64,000 nt of DNA from Girardinichthys multiradiatus (lineage: Eukaryota > Chordata > Actinopteri > Cyprinodontiformes > Goodeidae). The translations under genes were made by a program, and so were the position numbers. Under the pieces are notes generated by a model. It made no database searches, had not been told where the DNA came from, and saw only the letters and a list, made by a program, of their open reading frames with translations. Each line of letters starts with the position of its first letter. The stretch's first letter is position 1. Positions 12,680 through 26,223 of this stretch are shown here, piece by piece. The DNA lies in the NCBI RefSeq assembly GCF_021462225.1, contig NC_061797.1, positions 40,202,147 through 40,266,146 of the forward strand, read 5' to 3'.

Positions 12680-13860
12680 GACACCAAAGTTTGAGTCTTC
12701 TCCTGGATGCACTCTTATCGGCTATTTTATAAGGCACACCTGTTCAGTTGCAGCTGAACACAAACTGGAGTCAATCACCTGGCAGCAGCTCAATGAATTT
12801 AGATGCCTGGAGAAAATGACTTGGTGAAGCTCAAACATAGCATGAGAAAGGGGAAGAAACATGGCATGGCAAGTGAATGAAGATTCTCTGATTGTTGGTA
12901 TCAAAAGGGCTGGCTTGAATATTTTATAAATTGCTGATCTGTTTGAATTTTCACTGATAACCATCTCTCAGTCTTGCACAGAAACAGAAGATATGCAGTG
13001 AGCGGTGTTTGTGTGGACAAAAATACCTTGTTGATGTCAAAGGTTAGAGCAGTATTTACAAACTGGCTCAAAATGTAGCTCAAATAAACACTTCTTACAA
13101 CCAATGTCTGCAGAAGAACATCTCTGAATGCACAAAAAGTCAAACCTTGGACCAAATGGGCTCCAGCAGCCGACAACCACATTGGGTGACACTCCTGTCA
13201 GCTAATAACAGGAATCTGTGGCCCACAGAATTGGATAATAACAGATTTGTAAGACATTGCCTGGCCCTATGAGTCTCGATTTCAGCTGTGGCATTCAGAT
13301 GGTAGATCAGAATTTGGCATAAACAACATGAAGCATGGATCCATTCTGCCTTGTATCACCGGTTCAGGCTGGTGGATGTGGAGTAAATGGTGTTTCAGCC
13401 ATCATCTCTGGGCCACCTCTGAAAAGATAATACAATATGTGACAATACTTAAATAATCTCAAATTGTTTTTTGTTTTTCAAAATGTCAACAAAGTCACCT
13501 TACAGTTTTGGAATGTGTTTGTGAATGTGAAATTGGAGATTCACACAATAGATGGGTATCTGGGAACTGGTGGTCTGTCCAAGGTGTACCCTGCCTCTTG
13601 CCCAATGACTGCTTGAGATAAGCAGTCATTGGGCAGCCATTGTCCAAACAAGGGTTTGGATTGATGGATGAATGGATGTGCAGCCGACAAATCTGCTCAA
13701 ACTGTGTGATGCTACGATCTCAGAATGGACCAATATCTGTAAGAACTGTTTCTGACACCTTCTTGAATGTTTGCTGTGAAGAATTAAGGCAGTTCTGACT
13801 ACAAGAGGATGTTGAATTTGGAACGGTCACAATGTACCTAATAAAGTGGCCTTTTTACCT
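12680..13860 (+). mobile_element. degenerate Tc1-like transposon with a nested LINE tail
   Basis: Plus-strand words such as gcatggatccattctgcctt, gatgtgcagccgacaaatct, gaagaattaaggcagttctg and the end tgtacctaataaagtggcc belong to one well-known fish Tc1 family. The middle of the transposase is missing. In its place, about 13425-13675 is unrelated sequence that ends in a LINE-like tail with ggatgaatggatg units. No open frame survives. Confidence 0.65.
13425..13675 (+). mobile_element. LINE 3' tail nested in the Tc1 fossil
   Basis: The segment aaggtgtaccctgcctcttg followed by cccaatgactgct and a ggattgatggatgaatgg tail is the typical 3' terminus of a fish non-LTR retrotransposon. It contains a perfect 16-bp fold-back described under findings. 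It interrupts the Tc1 remnant, so it arrived later or replaced deleted sequence. Confidence 0.5.
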
Positions 13861-16821
13861 CCTTCTTAACTGTTTATTCAAAGTGGAGACATTTTTCAAT
13901 TCCACTGTGAGAAATAAATGTGTTGATTTCTGTTGTAGTCTTTGAGCTTCATCATTTGGATTAAAGTCGTTCTTGAGGCCAGCTCTAGAGAAACACACTC
14001 AGTAAGCTTCTGGTTTTCCTACACTTATTCTAAACTTCCAAGCTTTGTGTTTGCTATCGCAGGTTTGTATGCATCTTTCATGTGACATGCATCTCCTACA
14101 TTCTTCCCACCATAGGAAAAAAAACAAAAAAACTGTTAAGACCCCCTTAAATTTGTTGTTGGAGTGTCAGTGAAGACAGGAGTGCCAGGCAAGCTGAGCT
14201 TAATCCAACAACAGCCCGTCTGCTACATTGTAGAGGCGCTATCGGCGGGCAAGTGGACCCATTCGCTGCAGCTATTGTCATATATAAGATGGACTCATGT
14301 AAATGCAGTGACAGGCTAGTGTCGCAGCTGACTGACAGTGCAGAGAGATTGGGGTAATCTAACTGACTGATTTGAGGCATACGCTGACTCTCCTGTCCCC
14401 GTAACTCCTAAGAAATAGACAGCTTGAGCAGAGTTATCGGTGTTTGTAAGTCCTTCTGCTGCACTGGGATGACAATAGGGATTAGTGCCAAGGTTCTTTA
14501 AACTGTTTTATTTTTTTATTTTACTTTTGGGAGGGGGGAAGGGGAGCCTTATCGGTGTCTTGGCAGGATGCTGCCGCAACCAGCTTTTCTTGACTGTCAA
14601 TTAAAGAGGGGATCATTAACTTCAAGGGTATAAATGTTCTAACACTGGTATTACGTTGGAAAGCTAAGTCGCTGACAGATGTTGCAACTTTAATTCTCCA
14701 CTTGTTTTTTTGTCCTTTAATTAATTTATGTATCACTATTCGGGTTTTAAATATTTTTTCCTCCTGTCGGCTCTTTGTTAGTCTGTAATCTTAGTTACCA
14801 TGCTAGTCGCAAAGACGATTGGGCTTTGTCACTTGCCTGTGTTTCTTAGAGGGTTCAATCGGCTAATGTATTCAATATCATCCAAACTGAAAGGTAAACA
14901 GTATCTAATGGCGCACGTGTTCCTGCACTGCCTCAGTGCAGCCTAAAGGCATTGGGTGGATGGAGCACAGCATGCATGCCTGTACTTCCCCAGGCTTTTC
15001 AGAGGGACCCAGGCACCTGGAATGGTGCTTGATGAAAACAAAACGAGCTCAGCTTGTATCTCTGTACACGCGTGGTTGTTTGGGTGGTAAACAATTGTAG
15101 CGTGCTACTTTGGGCTTTTCTTTTGCAAGCTTTATTTGGCGGTTGTGAAGCATCTGTGTGACAGCTGTGGTTTAGGTTCTCAGGCACAGAGCTGCGACGG
15201 GACACTATAAGGAAGGTGTATGCTGATGGTAGCTACACGGAGAACGAAGGGAAACTAGAGGCGGAGAAACATTAAGGGGAGTAGGAGAGAGACAGGCGAC
15301 AGAGACTGCTAATGGGCAAAGTCTCTTCATCCACCGCCACTACCATCACAGCAGCCGCCCCACTCTTTTATGACAGCTCCTTTCCTTTGTTCTACCTGTC
15401 GACCCACTCTCTGCTGGGGATTCATGACAAGTTTTCGCTGGCTGATCAAACGTTGTGTTGACACCTGATTAGGATATAGTGCATGTTTACAGTCCTGCAT
15501 GGCGAGGACACCCCCTACCCCATCTTTTTCTAGACAACAAGGGAGACTTCACCTTGACTAATTAAATTTGCACCTGCAACACCAGCTGTGACAGCCACTG
15601 GAGGGCTGCATTTATTTATGTCACTCTATACATACTTCCTGTGACGTTTACGGAGGCTGAGTTTGCACTAGCTCGTCTGTTTGCTGTCAGTGTGGGTTTC
15701 TCCAATGTCTGTCTTCATTGTGTCTGTGTCCGCTGAGATTTTGGGGATGTGGGGGTGGATTAGTCTTCTGCCATCCAGACAGGTGATGGCACCGGAAGTT
15801 GTGGTGCCAGGAGATGGTGAAGTGTAATGTCATGGCTTTACTTCAAGGTTTCTTATGTGTATTGAGGCAAAATTATCTCACTTCTTTCAGATACTTTTGT
15901 GATGCTGTTTGTTTAAATGTTGTCTTGTTTTAAAACAAGAACTATAAAAGTGCACCACAGTAAAATTGATTGTGACAAAACTAATTCCCTTTTTAAAGAG
16001 AAAATAACTTTATGAAAAGTGAAATACAGTGTTGTATAGATATCTGGGTCCTTCAGATCTCAAGTTGAAAGTGTTTTTGTGTAAAGTTACACACTTTTCA
16101 TGTTACTGGTTCAGTGTGTGTGCATTCAGTCATGCATTAATGCGCATACACACAGCATTTTTGCTCGTACATGATCTGCCTTTCAGAGCGTGGATGTATC
16201 TATCTAAATCAGTGTTAAGAATGTAAAAGGCCACAGCAGCAGCGAGCAGGACATCAGTCACCCGGCAGCAGAAGACAGGGCCCTTGTAATTTGCGGCTCT
16301 ACCCCCTATCTTAGCCTCCATTCTGCCTCCCCAGCCTTAAATTGACCAAGCTCGACTGCTGGTCATGCTGTATTACATGGGGTAGATGAAGTAATTATTT
16401 CTAGGCCACTGACTACAAGCAAGATTAATAGTTTTTGAAACGGCCATAATGGAGGGCTGACCTGCCGTGACATAAGCATTATTTTAAGCTCACCTCCACT
16501 CTCATCCCTCTCACCTCTGGGCACCAGCAGAGTGTGATTTATATTTGGGCTAATGAGGGGAGGGGACCTAGGAGCTTGGGGCTGCTGGCCTATCGTGGCA
16601 GTGTTACTGGCTCACACAGACAACTGTACTGCACAGACAATGTGGTCACATGAACATAGGTAACTGATTGCTTGCTTGATTGACTTTTTGGATTAGATAT
16701 AATTAAGATATAACCATTGTAGTTATAAATAAATCTTTTTACATTACGTTGACATCTAAATTGACCCTTGAATAGCTTTCGTTTGGAGTGAATATTTTGC
16801 TAGTGTAGGTGCATCTTAATT

Positions 16822-17280
16822 AGGGCTGCAGCTAATGATTATTTTAGTAATCAAGAATTCTACTGATTCTATCGATTATTCTAATGATTAATCGAGTAAT
16901 CAGATAAAAAATTGCTAATGGAGCAACACCAGCAGACAGGGCTCAAAGAACCATGAGTGACTGTGCAAACTTTACCCTGGACCTTAAAATTACCTGGATT
17001 TTTCTGCATCTTCACTCCTCCCCCAGACTAAATCTAAATGCGATAAGAAATTTACTTTCATCTTCAAAGAGGATGCTCGTGCTCTTCTTTGTACTTGAGT
17101 GTTTCCTTTCACTTAAGTTTTCCATTATTATGCATTAATACACCACTCTTTGAAAAGCAGTCTTCTCCATAAATATGTAAGTGATAACATGGTCGAAACA
17201 GTTCAGTGTTAAAATTGGGATACATTTATACTACTAACTGAAGGCTACTGATTCTTCTGATTTATTGAGATACACATGTA
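16822..17280. mobile_element. hAT-like fragment followed by a Tc1 end
   Basis: The words tagggctgcagctaatgatt and ttttagtaatcaagaattc are the hallmark start of a common fish hAT-derived repeat. From about 17120 the text changes to a Tc1-like end (taatacaccactctttgaaa, then tttattgagatacacatgta). Internal boundaries are unclear. Confidence 0.45.
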
Positions 17281-17347
17281 ATATTGAATCCTTCTGCCTC
17301 ACCCTTTATTCTGTGGTACCGGTTAGATCAGAAAAGCTGGAGAGCTG

Positions 17348-17362
17348 TCACTAGGTGGCACT
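17348..17362 (+). promoter_or_regulatory. candidate CTCF site in intron 1
   Basis: TCACTAGGTGGCACT resembles the CTCF core in plus orientation (CACTAGGTGGC kernel). It lies in a repeat-poor part of the intron. Confidence 0.33.
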
Positions 17363-20300
17363 TGGACATCACAGAATCAGGTGCCCCCCACCCTTCACTT
17401 CACTTCATTTCACCATCCTCTTTCTCCCGCTTTGTTGCCATCTTCACTTCCTCCCTCTCTTCTATGCTAAGTACACCTCAGATGTCAGGATGTTTTATTT
17501 TTATTGGATGAGGGGCAATGTAATGCGTTCACCTCCATTCCAGCCAGCTGTTAAATGCTGCGTAACATGGTCTGGCCAGGCTCCGCCCCGTTAACCTCTC
17601 GGATTGGCTGCAATAATTAGCAGAAGTGAACAGTAACTTTGGTGCCCAGCGAGCGGCAGCGACAGCTTGCAACTCCTTCACATAGTGCAAACGTGAGCCT
17701 TAGTGACTTGGCCCAGGGCCAACTTACCCACATCCCTCCTGGCTTGTGTCAGGTTTTTGAGCTTTAATATTAACTCCCAAACTAAATGCATGCATGAGGT
17801 GTGACATCTGCAATTACATTTTCAAATGACTGGGTTCTAGACCTCCAGGATGTTAATCTGTCACCGTTCTGGCTACTGTGAAGTGTGAAAAGGATTAAGA
17901 TGTTCAGTTCCTGGTAGAATATTTGCCTTTGTTCAGAATGAGTGAGAGAAAAATAAATAAGGAGAAGAGGTAGCTCTTCAAGCAAGACAAGTGCCATCTG
18001 CTACACTTCTGGATTTTACTAATGCTATTACAACAAACTTATCTGCTTCTGGATTCTGGGAAGATTGTCTGGGTGTTGCATAAACAGACACATATGATAT
18101 TCTGCCCTTAATTTAATATTAATCTGAGGTCGCATCATAATGCCGGTTTATCTGGGTCAAAGACTACATGAAATGGGATTAGACCTGTCCTAGATGTGCT
18201 GTCCACATCTGTTTTGAGCCATATGTTTTTCTAGTGGTTTAGGATTAAAACTTGGACCACTGGTCTTGCTTCTTTATAGGACCTTATGCAAAAAAAAAAA
18301 AAGTGGTTAAATAAATAGGGCAAGAAATAATTCAAGAGATGATCCTACTTCTTTTGGCAAAAATATAACTAAGTTGATTTTGAAAAAGTTGGTAGTCAGG
18401 GTAGAAGGGCTGTTCTTGGAAAACTGAAACAGATTGGTTCCTTTCTTTTGTGTTTTATGCGGGCCTTTGATTTTTTTCTATTCCAGAATTGGTGTATTTT
18501 AACCCTAAATTGTTTTTTCAAACACTGCATCAAATCTTATCTTTATCATAAGGTGATAATAAACCTCATGATAATTGTCACAGCTGTCAACCAAGCAGGC
18601 ATTACTCCCATGTCTTAGCCCCTCGTTTACGCTTGACTCCCAACCGTTTTGGGTCGGATTGAGCTTCAGGCTTCATCCCAGATGAAATGCAAGACTCAGT
18701 AGTGTCAGAAGATGATCTAATATGGAGCCGGAAGGACACAGAGCTGGGAAATCACCGTCATTTGAAGTGGTTTCTTGTCACGGGATGGGTTTGATCAGCC
18801 CATGCGGCTGTACGCAGAGCCGGGTCTTTGCACCGTCTAACAGTGGTACCAGATTAGAGGCACAAGCCACTTTCACTGTGATCAGTCACTCATTCATGGA
18901 GACATGCGGCGGGACTGAAATCCTCCTTGCGCACCTCATCTACATTATATGCAAGCTCCTTTGTCGTCGAGCCTACAGTATGGAAATGAGCAGCACTGCT
19001 GTTGACAATGATAGTGCATGTTTTCAGAGGTTTCTGTTCTGTTACTGGCGCCGTGCAGCTGTAGTAACACCTTTAGAGATGCCTTCGAGTGAGATACAGT
19101 ACCAAGATGTTTTGGCCTATATAGCTGTTTGACCTGCCTGAATCCCACTGATCTGTGACATGTTGAGACAATGGTAGTGAGTGTGAAGAGTCTGGCCTTA
19201 CACCCTCAGACACTGTGTATCGCTAAGTGCTATTGAATTGTTTACTGTCACAAATCACAAACCTTACAATGACCAGATCTGACTGCTGCAAACCCAGTCC
19301 GATGGACTACGAGGAGCGTAGCCTGGAACAGGGGATTTTAAACGCTCCACCTGGTTATTGATCACTTCTGCTTCGTTGATGCCATTCCTAGCCGAGGTAA
19401 CAGAGAAACACTAAGTTTCAAAGTAGGCAAGATGCAGAGGGGAAGGGTAGGTGGCCTTGGTCCAGTGCACCTCTGGTCTGTCCTTGACACTGCCTGTGGG
19501 ACAGGCCTCGTGGACGCCTCTTGTCTTCGTTGTATGCTCAGCATCCAGCCCCTACAGTTAGCTCACCCTCCCCATGGGCCAGGCTGCACTTTGCACAGCC
19601 ATATTGATTTTTTTGCAGGGAAAGAGAAAGTGTGGCTGAATGACGAGAGTGAAAGAGGTGGAGGGAGGGGGAAATGGAGAAATCAAGGGAGCTCTCGAAA
19701 GCACTGACTTCTCCTTGACTGCACCTCGAGACACGACAACCCTGTTAGAACAACTCAGTGGCCCTGGTGCTTCGATGAAAACTGCTAATCAAAGTCTTTC
19801 AATCAAACACTTTTCTGCCTCTCCTCTCCTACCTCCCTCCATCCTCTCACTCTTCCCCCTGACTGAACTGGACCCAGTCTGAATATCAAGGGACTGTATC
19901 TGCATTAAAACAGGCCTTTCCAGGTGGAAAACAGCTGACCTCAAGCAAGTTGTAATTTGAAGGTGAAAACTAAAAAGCTTTTCTCGATCGACATAATCTT
20001 AATGGAAACATTATGACCTGACCGCAAACTAACAGTTAGAGCAAAATGTGTATCAGGAGTCCTGGCAAATAGGTTCATTCACATTTTGTCTCTTTTGAGA
20101 GAAATGGTACTGGTTCAGATCCTGGAGAGGCTTGAAATCCGAATAATCTCTTCAAACAATGCTTTTATCAACATGGGTAACGTTAAAGGATAAGGATTGT
20201 TTTATTGTTCACAGGAACTCCTTAGATGTAGTGCAGGTTTCTTTGTGTGAAATACTTTAAGGCAGCTCATATGTTTCTTATAAAGAACATGCTCAGTCAG

Positions 20301-22059
20301 TTTCTCCTGGATAAATAAAAAAAAGCTGGGTATGATGTGCATCAACAGAACGCTCTTTGCTCTTTGCTTTCCCTCTCTTCTTCTCTACAGATTTGAGCAT
20401 CTTTTCCCCCCTTTGAGGTGTAGATACGTGTGAAATAGATATGGACACCGCAGGCACATTGAAAAGCACTTAAAGCGAGTGGTCATATGCCAACCTGTCT
20501 GAGTCTGGTTTTGTGCATTTGTAAATACCTTTGAATGATTGATCTGGAAACCTGGGTCTTTTTGTAAGTCTGGCAGGTGCATCGAGAGCGATGGAAAGCC
20601 CACAAAAACAGATGGGGCCTGAAGTTTCCTTCCCTCTCACCTCCACACACTCCTTAGCTGCTGGGGTTAGTAGTCACCTAAGTAAAAAAACAGATGAGCA
20701 GTTCTAAAGTAAAGATAAACACAAGGATGAATAGGACAAGATGTGTGGTAGCATAGCTATAGAAGAATACATACAGTAGATTCTTGGTATAAACAATACA
20801 TCAGCTGGTCTGCCCTACTGTTAATGGGAAGTTTGGATTATTTTTGTTGTTTATACTTTTCCATTTCTAAAGTGCAACTAAGCTGGAGCCTTGTGGACCA
20901 GAACTGTCTTGTGCAGCTTTTTGCAGGTGTTTCAACAGAAATTCCCCTCACAATATGATGTATGACTCACATGCTCATAAGGTGTCCATATTTGTATTTC
21001 TGTGTGTGGCTGTGTATGCTGACTGGTAGACGGATGTCAAGCCTGGTCACACTGTGTGGGCGTGTGTACACACCTAATTAATGGCCGGCAGTGGACCCCC
21101 CACCACTCTGCTAATGGTTTCAGATCAGTGTTATAAACAGGGCATAAAAGGTCTGCCCAGCGTCATCTTTTTAAATGACTAGCCCGTTCTTCCGGTGGAT
21201 GGATGGAAGTGGTCTAATATTAATGATCACGTCTCCCACCGCCCTGTCGTGAGGTGAAATCAACGACACAGCCTTCAGCCTCCAACAACAATTAGACTGG
21301 AGCTCGCCAGTCTGCCATTTGTTATCGCTCAGCCCACCTGGGCATCCCCCTCTGAACACCTGCTGAACATGACTGTCAATATATACAGAATGCTGTCTGA
21401 TTTGAAAAAGTGTGCAGTATGTTGTGTTTATTGACGTGCCTTATCTTATTTCTAGGGATATTTATCTTTTTTCCTTGTTTGTTGCTAATCAGAAAATTGG
21501 CATCAGATCTAGAAAACAGTCATTGAATATCATGGGTTCTACATAACCCAAAGCCTTATACATATAATATCTGCTGTGTTTTCTGAGAAAAGTTGAAGAA
21601 TAAGCTATGCATAACAACCAACATATTTTGTTTGTTTGAATAGGGTGCCTCGCATAAAACATACCCTGCAGATGTAAACTAGGCCTACATGCTGAATAGA
21701 ATCTGTAAATGCATCGCAGGACAAAACACACTGCCTCCCAAAATTTACATTTTAACAAAAAAGTTTCTGAAAACAAACTTTTTAAAGATATTTCTGGCAA
21801 CATCCTGCTGTGACTGACCTTTGGCTGTCACAGTCCTAATTTATATTCAGTTTCTGCTTCTGAGCAAAAGTATAAAGCCTAGGGGTTACACATTACCAAC
21901 GCCCCCACTCTGAGGTCAGCTCTCACACATTCCAGTTATCCATTTACCAGTCTGCGCTGTTAGCCATCACACTGGGTCATCATCTTCATTCTGTTAGTCC
22001 TTACTGTTTTATGCTAAAGAGGCAGACATTAAATAAATCCACCTTTTAAGTGTCTTTTA

Positions 22060-22870
22060 AAAGTATTCATACCCCTTAAACTTGTTCACATTATGTCGTA
22101 AAAACCACAAATTAGTACAAAGCATTGTCTAATTGTAAAGTGAATGGAAAATGATAAATTGTTTTTTTATTTTTGCATATGCATTCAGCCGCCCTGATAA
22201 AATACTTTCTCTGCAATCAAGTCTTTTGCAATATGTCTCCACCAGCTTTGCAAATCAGTTTGAAATTTCCATCGAATATTTTTTGCTCAGTCAGATTGGA
22301 TGGATTATATCTGTGGGCATCGGTCGTCAAGTCCTGCAAATAAACTTCAAATAAACTTAGGCCTATACTTTGACTGGACCAGCCGAATACTTGACAATGC
22401 CTTGATCTAAGCCATTTGATTGTAGCTTTGACTGTATGTTTAGGGTCTCAGGTCTTGCCCACTGTTTACCACCATCCATATTCCCATCAACTCAGACGTC
22501 TTCCCTGCCCCTATGTAAGAAAATCATTCCCACCATATGCTGATACTATCATGGGTTAAAACAGTAAATGAGACATCTTATTGCTTTCTGAAAGGCCAGA
22601 CTTGTGGGCTGGACCATGGCTAGTTGCCCTGTCAGCAGATTCTCCCACCTGAGCTGTGGCACATTGCAGCTCCTAAAGAGTTACCATGGGCCTCTTGGCT
22701 GCTTCTCTGATTGATTCTTTCCTTGCCTGGACTGTTTAGCTGGTCAGTTTAGGTGGACAGCCATATCTTGGTAGGTTTGCAGTTGTGTCATACTCTTTCC
22801 ATTTGCAGATACTATATTGAATAGTACTCTTCCTGAAGCTCTTCACAGATGTTTAATTTATTTTCAGACT
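22060..22870 (-). mobile_element. degenerate Tc1-like element
   Basis: The stretch begins aagtattcataccccttaaa and carries successive blocks of a fish Tc1 family in minus-coding orientation: ctcagtcagattggatgga, ttgactggaccagccg, gacagccatatcttggtagg, and the transposase N-terminal region around 22640-22830. No open frame of any length is left. Confidence 0.65.
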
Positions 22871-22994
22871 AAATTATGTTTACTGCATTTACCAATTCCA
22901 TGACTTAAGTAGGGAGTTGGTTGTACTGGATATGTTTTTATTTTGTGTCTAGAGAGCTGAATAGAAATTCACTTCACTCTTTTCACATTGTTAT

Positions 22995-23335
22995 TTGGAT
23001 ACAAGCGACTGAAATGAGCTTCCTCTGTAGGGTGGCTTGGCACTCCCTTAGAGATAGGGTGAGGAGCTCGGTCATCTGGGAGGGCCTCGGAGTAGAGCAG
23101 CTACTTCTCCACATCGAGAGGAGATAGTTGAGGTGGCTCGGGCCCCTATACCGGATGCTTCCAGGAGGGCTCCATCGGGAGGTGTTCCAGGCACGTCCCA
23201 TCGGGAGGAGGCCCAAGGGACGCCTTGGGCTTCCCCCGGAGGAGCTGGAAGAGTTGTCTGGGGAGAGGAAAGTCTGGGTGTTTCTACTGAGTCTGCTGCC
23301 CCCGCGACCTGGTTCCGGATAAAGCGGAAGACAAA
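22995..23335 (+). mobile_element. non-LTR retrotransposon ORF2 C-terminal fragment
   Basis: The plus strand encodes EMSFLCRVAWHSLRDRVRSS, then a stop, RWLGPLYRM, GRRPKGR and LPPEELEELSGERK, ending LLPPRPGSG. This is the conserved C-terminal tail of a fish LINE polyprotein, as known from many vertebrate pseudogenes. A TAG follows HIERR near 23127, and about 18 residues expected between GRRPKGR and LGLPPEE are missing. It is dead and 5' truncated, the usual state for LINE insertions. Confidence 0.75.
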
Positions 23336-24024
23336 GAGTACGAGTATATGTAAAAAAAACAAAGATATATGAATATATGTCGTTTTCCTCCCACACCACA
23401 ATGAATCCCAAATATTTCATAAACCCCCGATTAAATACAGTTAGGTTTATGGTTGAAACACAACAAAATGTGGAAAAGTTCAAGGCTTTTGCAGTTTGCA
23501 GATGAGTTGAAATGACAAACTTTCATGGAAGTGGAGTGACGTCCATTACCTAAAGACTAATAAATGTCCGCCGTAACGGACATTTATTTGGCAGTTAATC
23601 GAACTGCATTCTCTTTTTTTATGCATGCATACTCTCTCTAGGTTTCTGTTAATTTTAAAGATCAAGGCAAGCTTTTTTAACACGTTTTGTCCATCACAAA
23701 TACAAACACAAAGGTTCTGATGGAACAGACACACCCTGTTCTTCTGTGCGCTCTGTGTTGCTTCACATAAAGATCCCACATTCTTCGACCTGTTGCCAAA
23801 TGGACAGAAGAGGAAGCTACTTTGATGCTCACAGGCAGCCTGCCTGTTTGACTTTGACATTTTACAGCCAACGTATCCAACTCGATGATTTTTCAAATAC
23901 CAGTAGCTTGCTGTTTAAATGCAGCACTCCATTTCACAGCCATCTCTCATGACGTCATACCTGTACTGTGGGAGGCTTGTTTGGATTCAAAGGTTTCTGC
24001 AAAAACTTGTGCATTGATCAGGAT

Positions 24025-24039
24025 GCTGCCCTCTTTTGG
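24025..24039 (-). promoter_or_regulatory. candidate CTCF-like site in intron 1, reverse orientation
   Basis: Read on the minus strand, CCAAAAGAGGGCAGC fits the CTCF core except at two weaker positions. It faces the plus-oriented motif at 17348, so the pair would be convergent. Confidence 0.25.
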
Positions 24040-24399
24040 CTGGTCAGAATGTAGACATCTGGGAAGATTGTGAATCCAAGAATTTCTATTTTACTGATGA
24101 TGTTACTCTAAAAGTCTGCACTGGGTATCAATACAATTTATAGTGAAATCCTAAATAAATCCTAATAACTGATGTCTATTTACTACACCAACCCCTTAAA
24201 TTTTGAGTGCCCTCTATGTCCCTCATTTGATGCCGTAACAGACTTTTATTAGACAAATTCCACTTGGAATGCGATGCCCCTTCACCGAAGCCTCTTTGCC
24301 ATAAATGATTACAGATTACTTCTAAAGAAACAGACACAACGTGTTTTTACTGGACCTCCAATGGACTAAGCAGTCAGTTATGTAGCTCACAATAAAAAT

Positions 24400-25035
24400 C
24401 TGCAAGCCATTGTAAATGTTTTTAATAGGAACACTGGTGGAATGATTGTTTATACCCTTGCCATCAATTCAGAGATAGGGTCTTTGAATGTTCCTCTTTG
24501 CACAAACTTTCTTTATATCATTCAGAGACCTGGCTCTCTCTTATGCTACCTTTTCTTCAGCTCAACCCACAATGTTTCTACATCATTTATATTATTTGGC
24601 AATTATGTTTTTGGATCATTATCCTGTTGAAGAATCCAATAATGAAGCATTCCAGCTTTTTTAGGATCGAAAGGTTTATTATGCCATGCACTCTAACAAG
24701 GTTCCCAGAGTCTTCAGAAGAGAAACAGGCCCAAAGCATAACAGATGCCCCACCATAATTTGCAGTGGACACAAGATGCTTTTCCATATAGTTATTCTTT
24801 GTTTCAGGCTAAATTCACTCTGGGTGTTTGTTGTTGAAAAGCTTGCTCAGCCTCAGAAAATAAATTTTTCTTGCTTCCCTCCAAAACAACTGGTTAGCAT
24901 GAAGATAGCATCTAATGGTTATTATGAAAACTTTGCCACTTTTTGTAGCAGTTTTCAATGCAAGATTATGCTCCCATAAATAGTATTTTATGCATCTTTA
25001 CCTAGTGCCAATAAATGTGACCGACGCTGTAAAAG
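24400..25035 (-). mobile_element. degenerate Tc1-like transposase remnant
   Basis: On the minus strand, LVSTANYGGASVMLWACFSS (around 24720-24775) is a worn copy of the Tc1 block LVPTVKHGGGSVMVWGCFS, followed by NLVRVHGI and a lost QDNDPKHN-type site (RIMIQKHNCQ). The right side, tgccaataaatgtgaccgac, resembles a Tc1 terminal repeat. There are multiple frame breaks. Confidence 0.6.
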
Positions 25036-26163
25036 CAGCAGAACATGAAATAGGAAATTAAAATGGATAGTTTTACAATCACAAAATTCCTAAAGCAAAG
25101 ATGTTAAAATCTGTTTGCTTTTTTTGTTAGCCCCACTTGTGACGTTTTTAGAACACAGGAATTGAAGGGGCAGGCCATGGAGAACTAGGAAAGAGTAAAA
25201 CATAATTGCTTAATCCACGCTTCATGAGGAGTCATAACCAAATCATAAGTTCACCATGAATTGGGTGTCCCCCATCAGTATTTGTACCAAACACCTTTTT
25301 TTTTTATTCCAGTGGCAGACAAAAGTCAGACTCAAGGTGTTTTTATCCCTGCAGCTGTGGAGTTATCTGGCTATTTTGAGCTATTGATGCTAAGCGCTGG
25401 ACATTAATCTACTTTCTGAGGATCACTTTGAAGAAAGTGTCCACTGGAGTGTCACAGATGTGAAATATATGAAATTATTAAATATATGGTACACACTATG
25501 ATATCTTTTATAGGCCTAGATCAAAGCAAACCAATTGAGTTCTATTCTACCTAATATGTTTTTCTGTGATAAACAGCCCGGCTGAGGGAATAATCCCATC
25601 AAGGACAGGAAAGATTAAAATGAAAAAAGCATCAGATATATCACTTAGCACAGACAGCTTGCACTGCTACCATGAAGCAGTTTTATAGAAATTGGTAATC
25701 TTGTTTCTTGGGTCCAAGTTGAAACGCAGACCTTTTTTCGCACCTTTGTGGCTTTTTTTTCTCTTCCTTTTAGAATCAGTACCAGACATGCAGACAGGAA
25801 GACAGACACAGCAGCTCTCTAATGCTGTGAGAGTCCATCTGCCTCAGAGGGCTCCGGTAACTTCCTGACTTTGGCTTTTTTCTGTGGAATTTCGTAGTAG
25901 GCCGATGTATTTGACATGTTTGTGACAGCTTTGGTTGTGCGTGTTTCAGGCTGAGGCATCACGCTCGCAACTCCAGCAGTGCATTATTCAGGGAACTCAT
26001 AAATGTGTGTGCACATCTATAGGACCCTCTTTTTTCTCAGCAAAAGATAAAACTGACTAGAAGTATTTTATTATAAATACATTAAAAAGTAAGTGAATGG
26101 CAAAATATGGATTTTACCAAACACATGGCTGATAGATGGCATAGATAAATACACATGCGCACA

Positions 26164-26171
26164 TACACACA

Positions 26172-26219
<48 letters not shown>
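26164..26219. repeat. (CA)n microsatellite
   Basis: There are about 28 CA units with one TA interruption near the start. Long apparent frames over it on the minus strand are simple-repeat artefacts. Confidence 0.95.
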
Positions 26220-26223
<4 letters not shown>

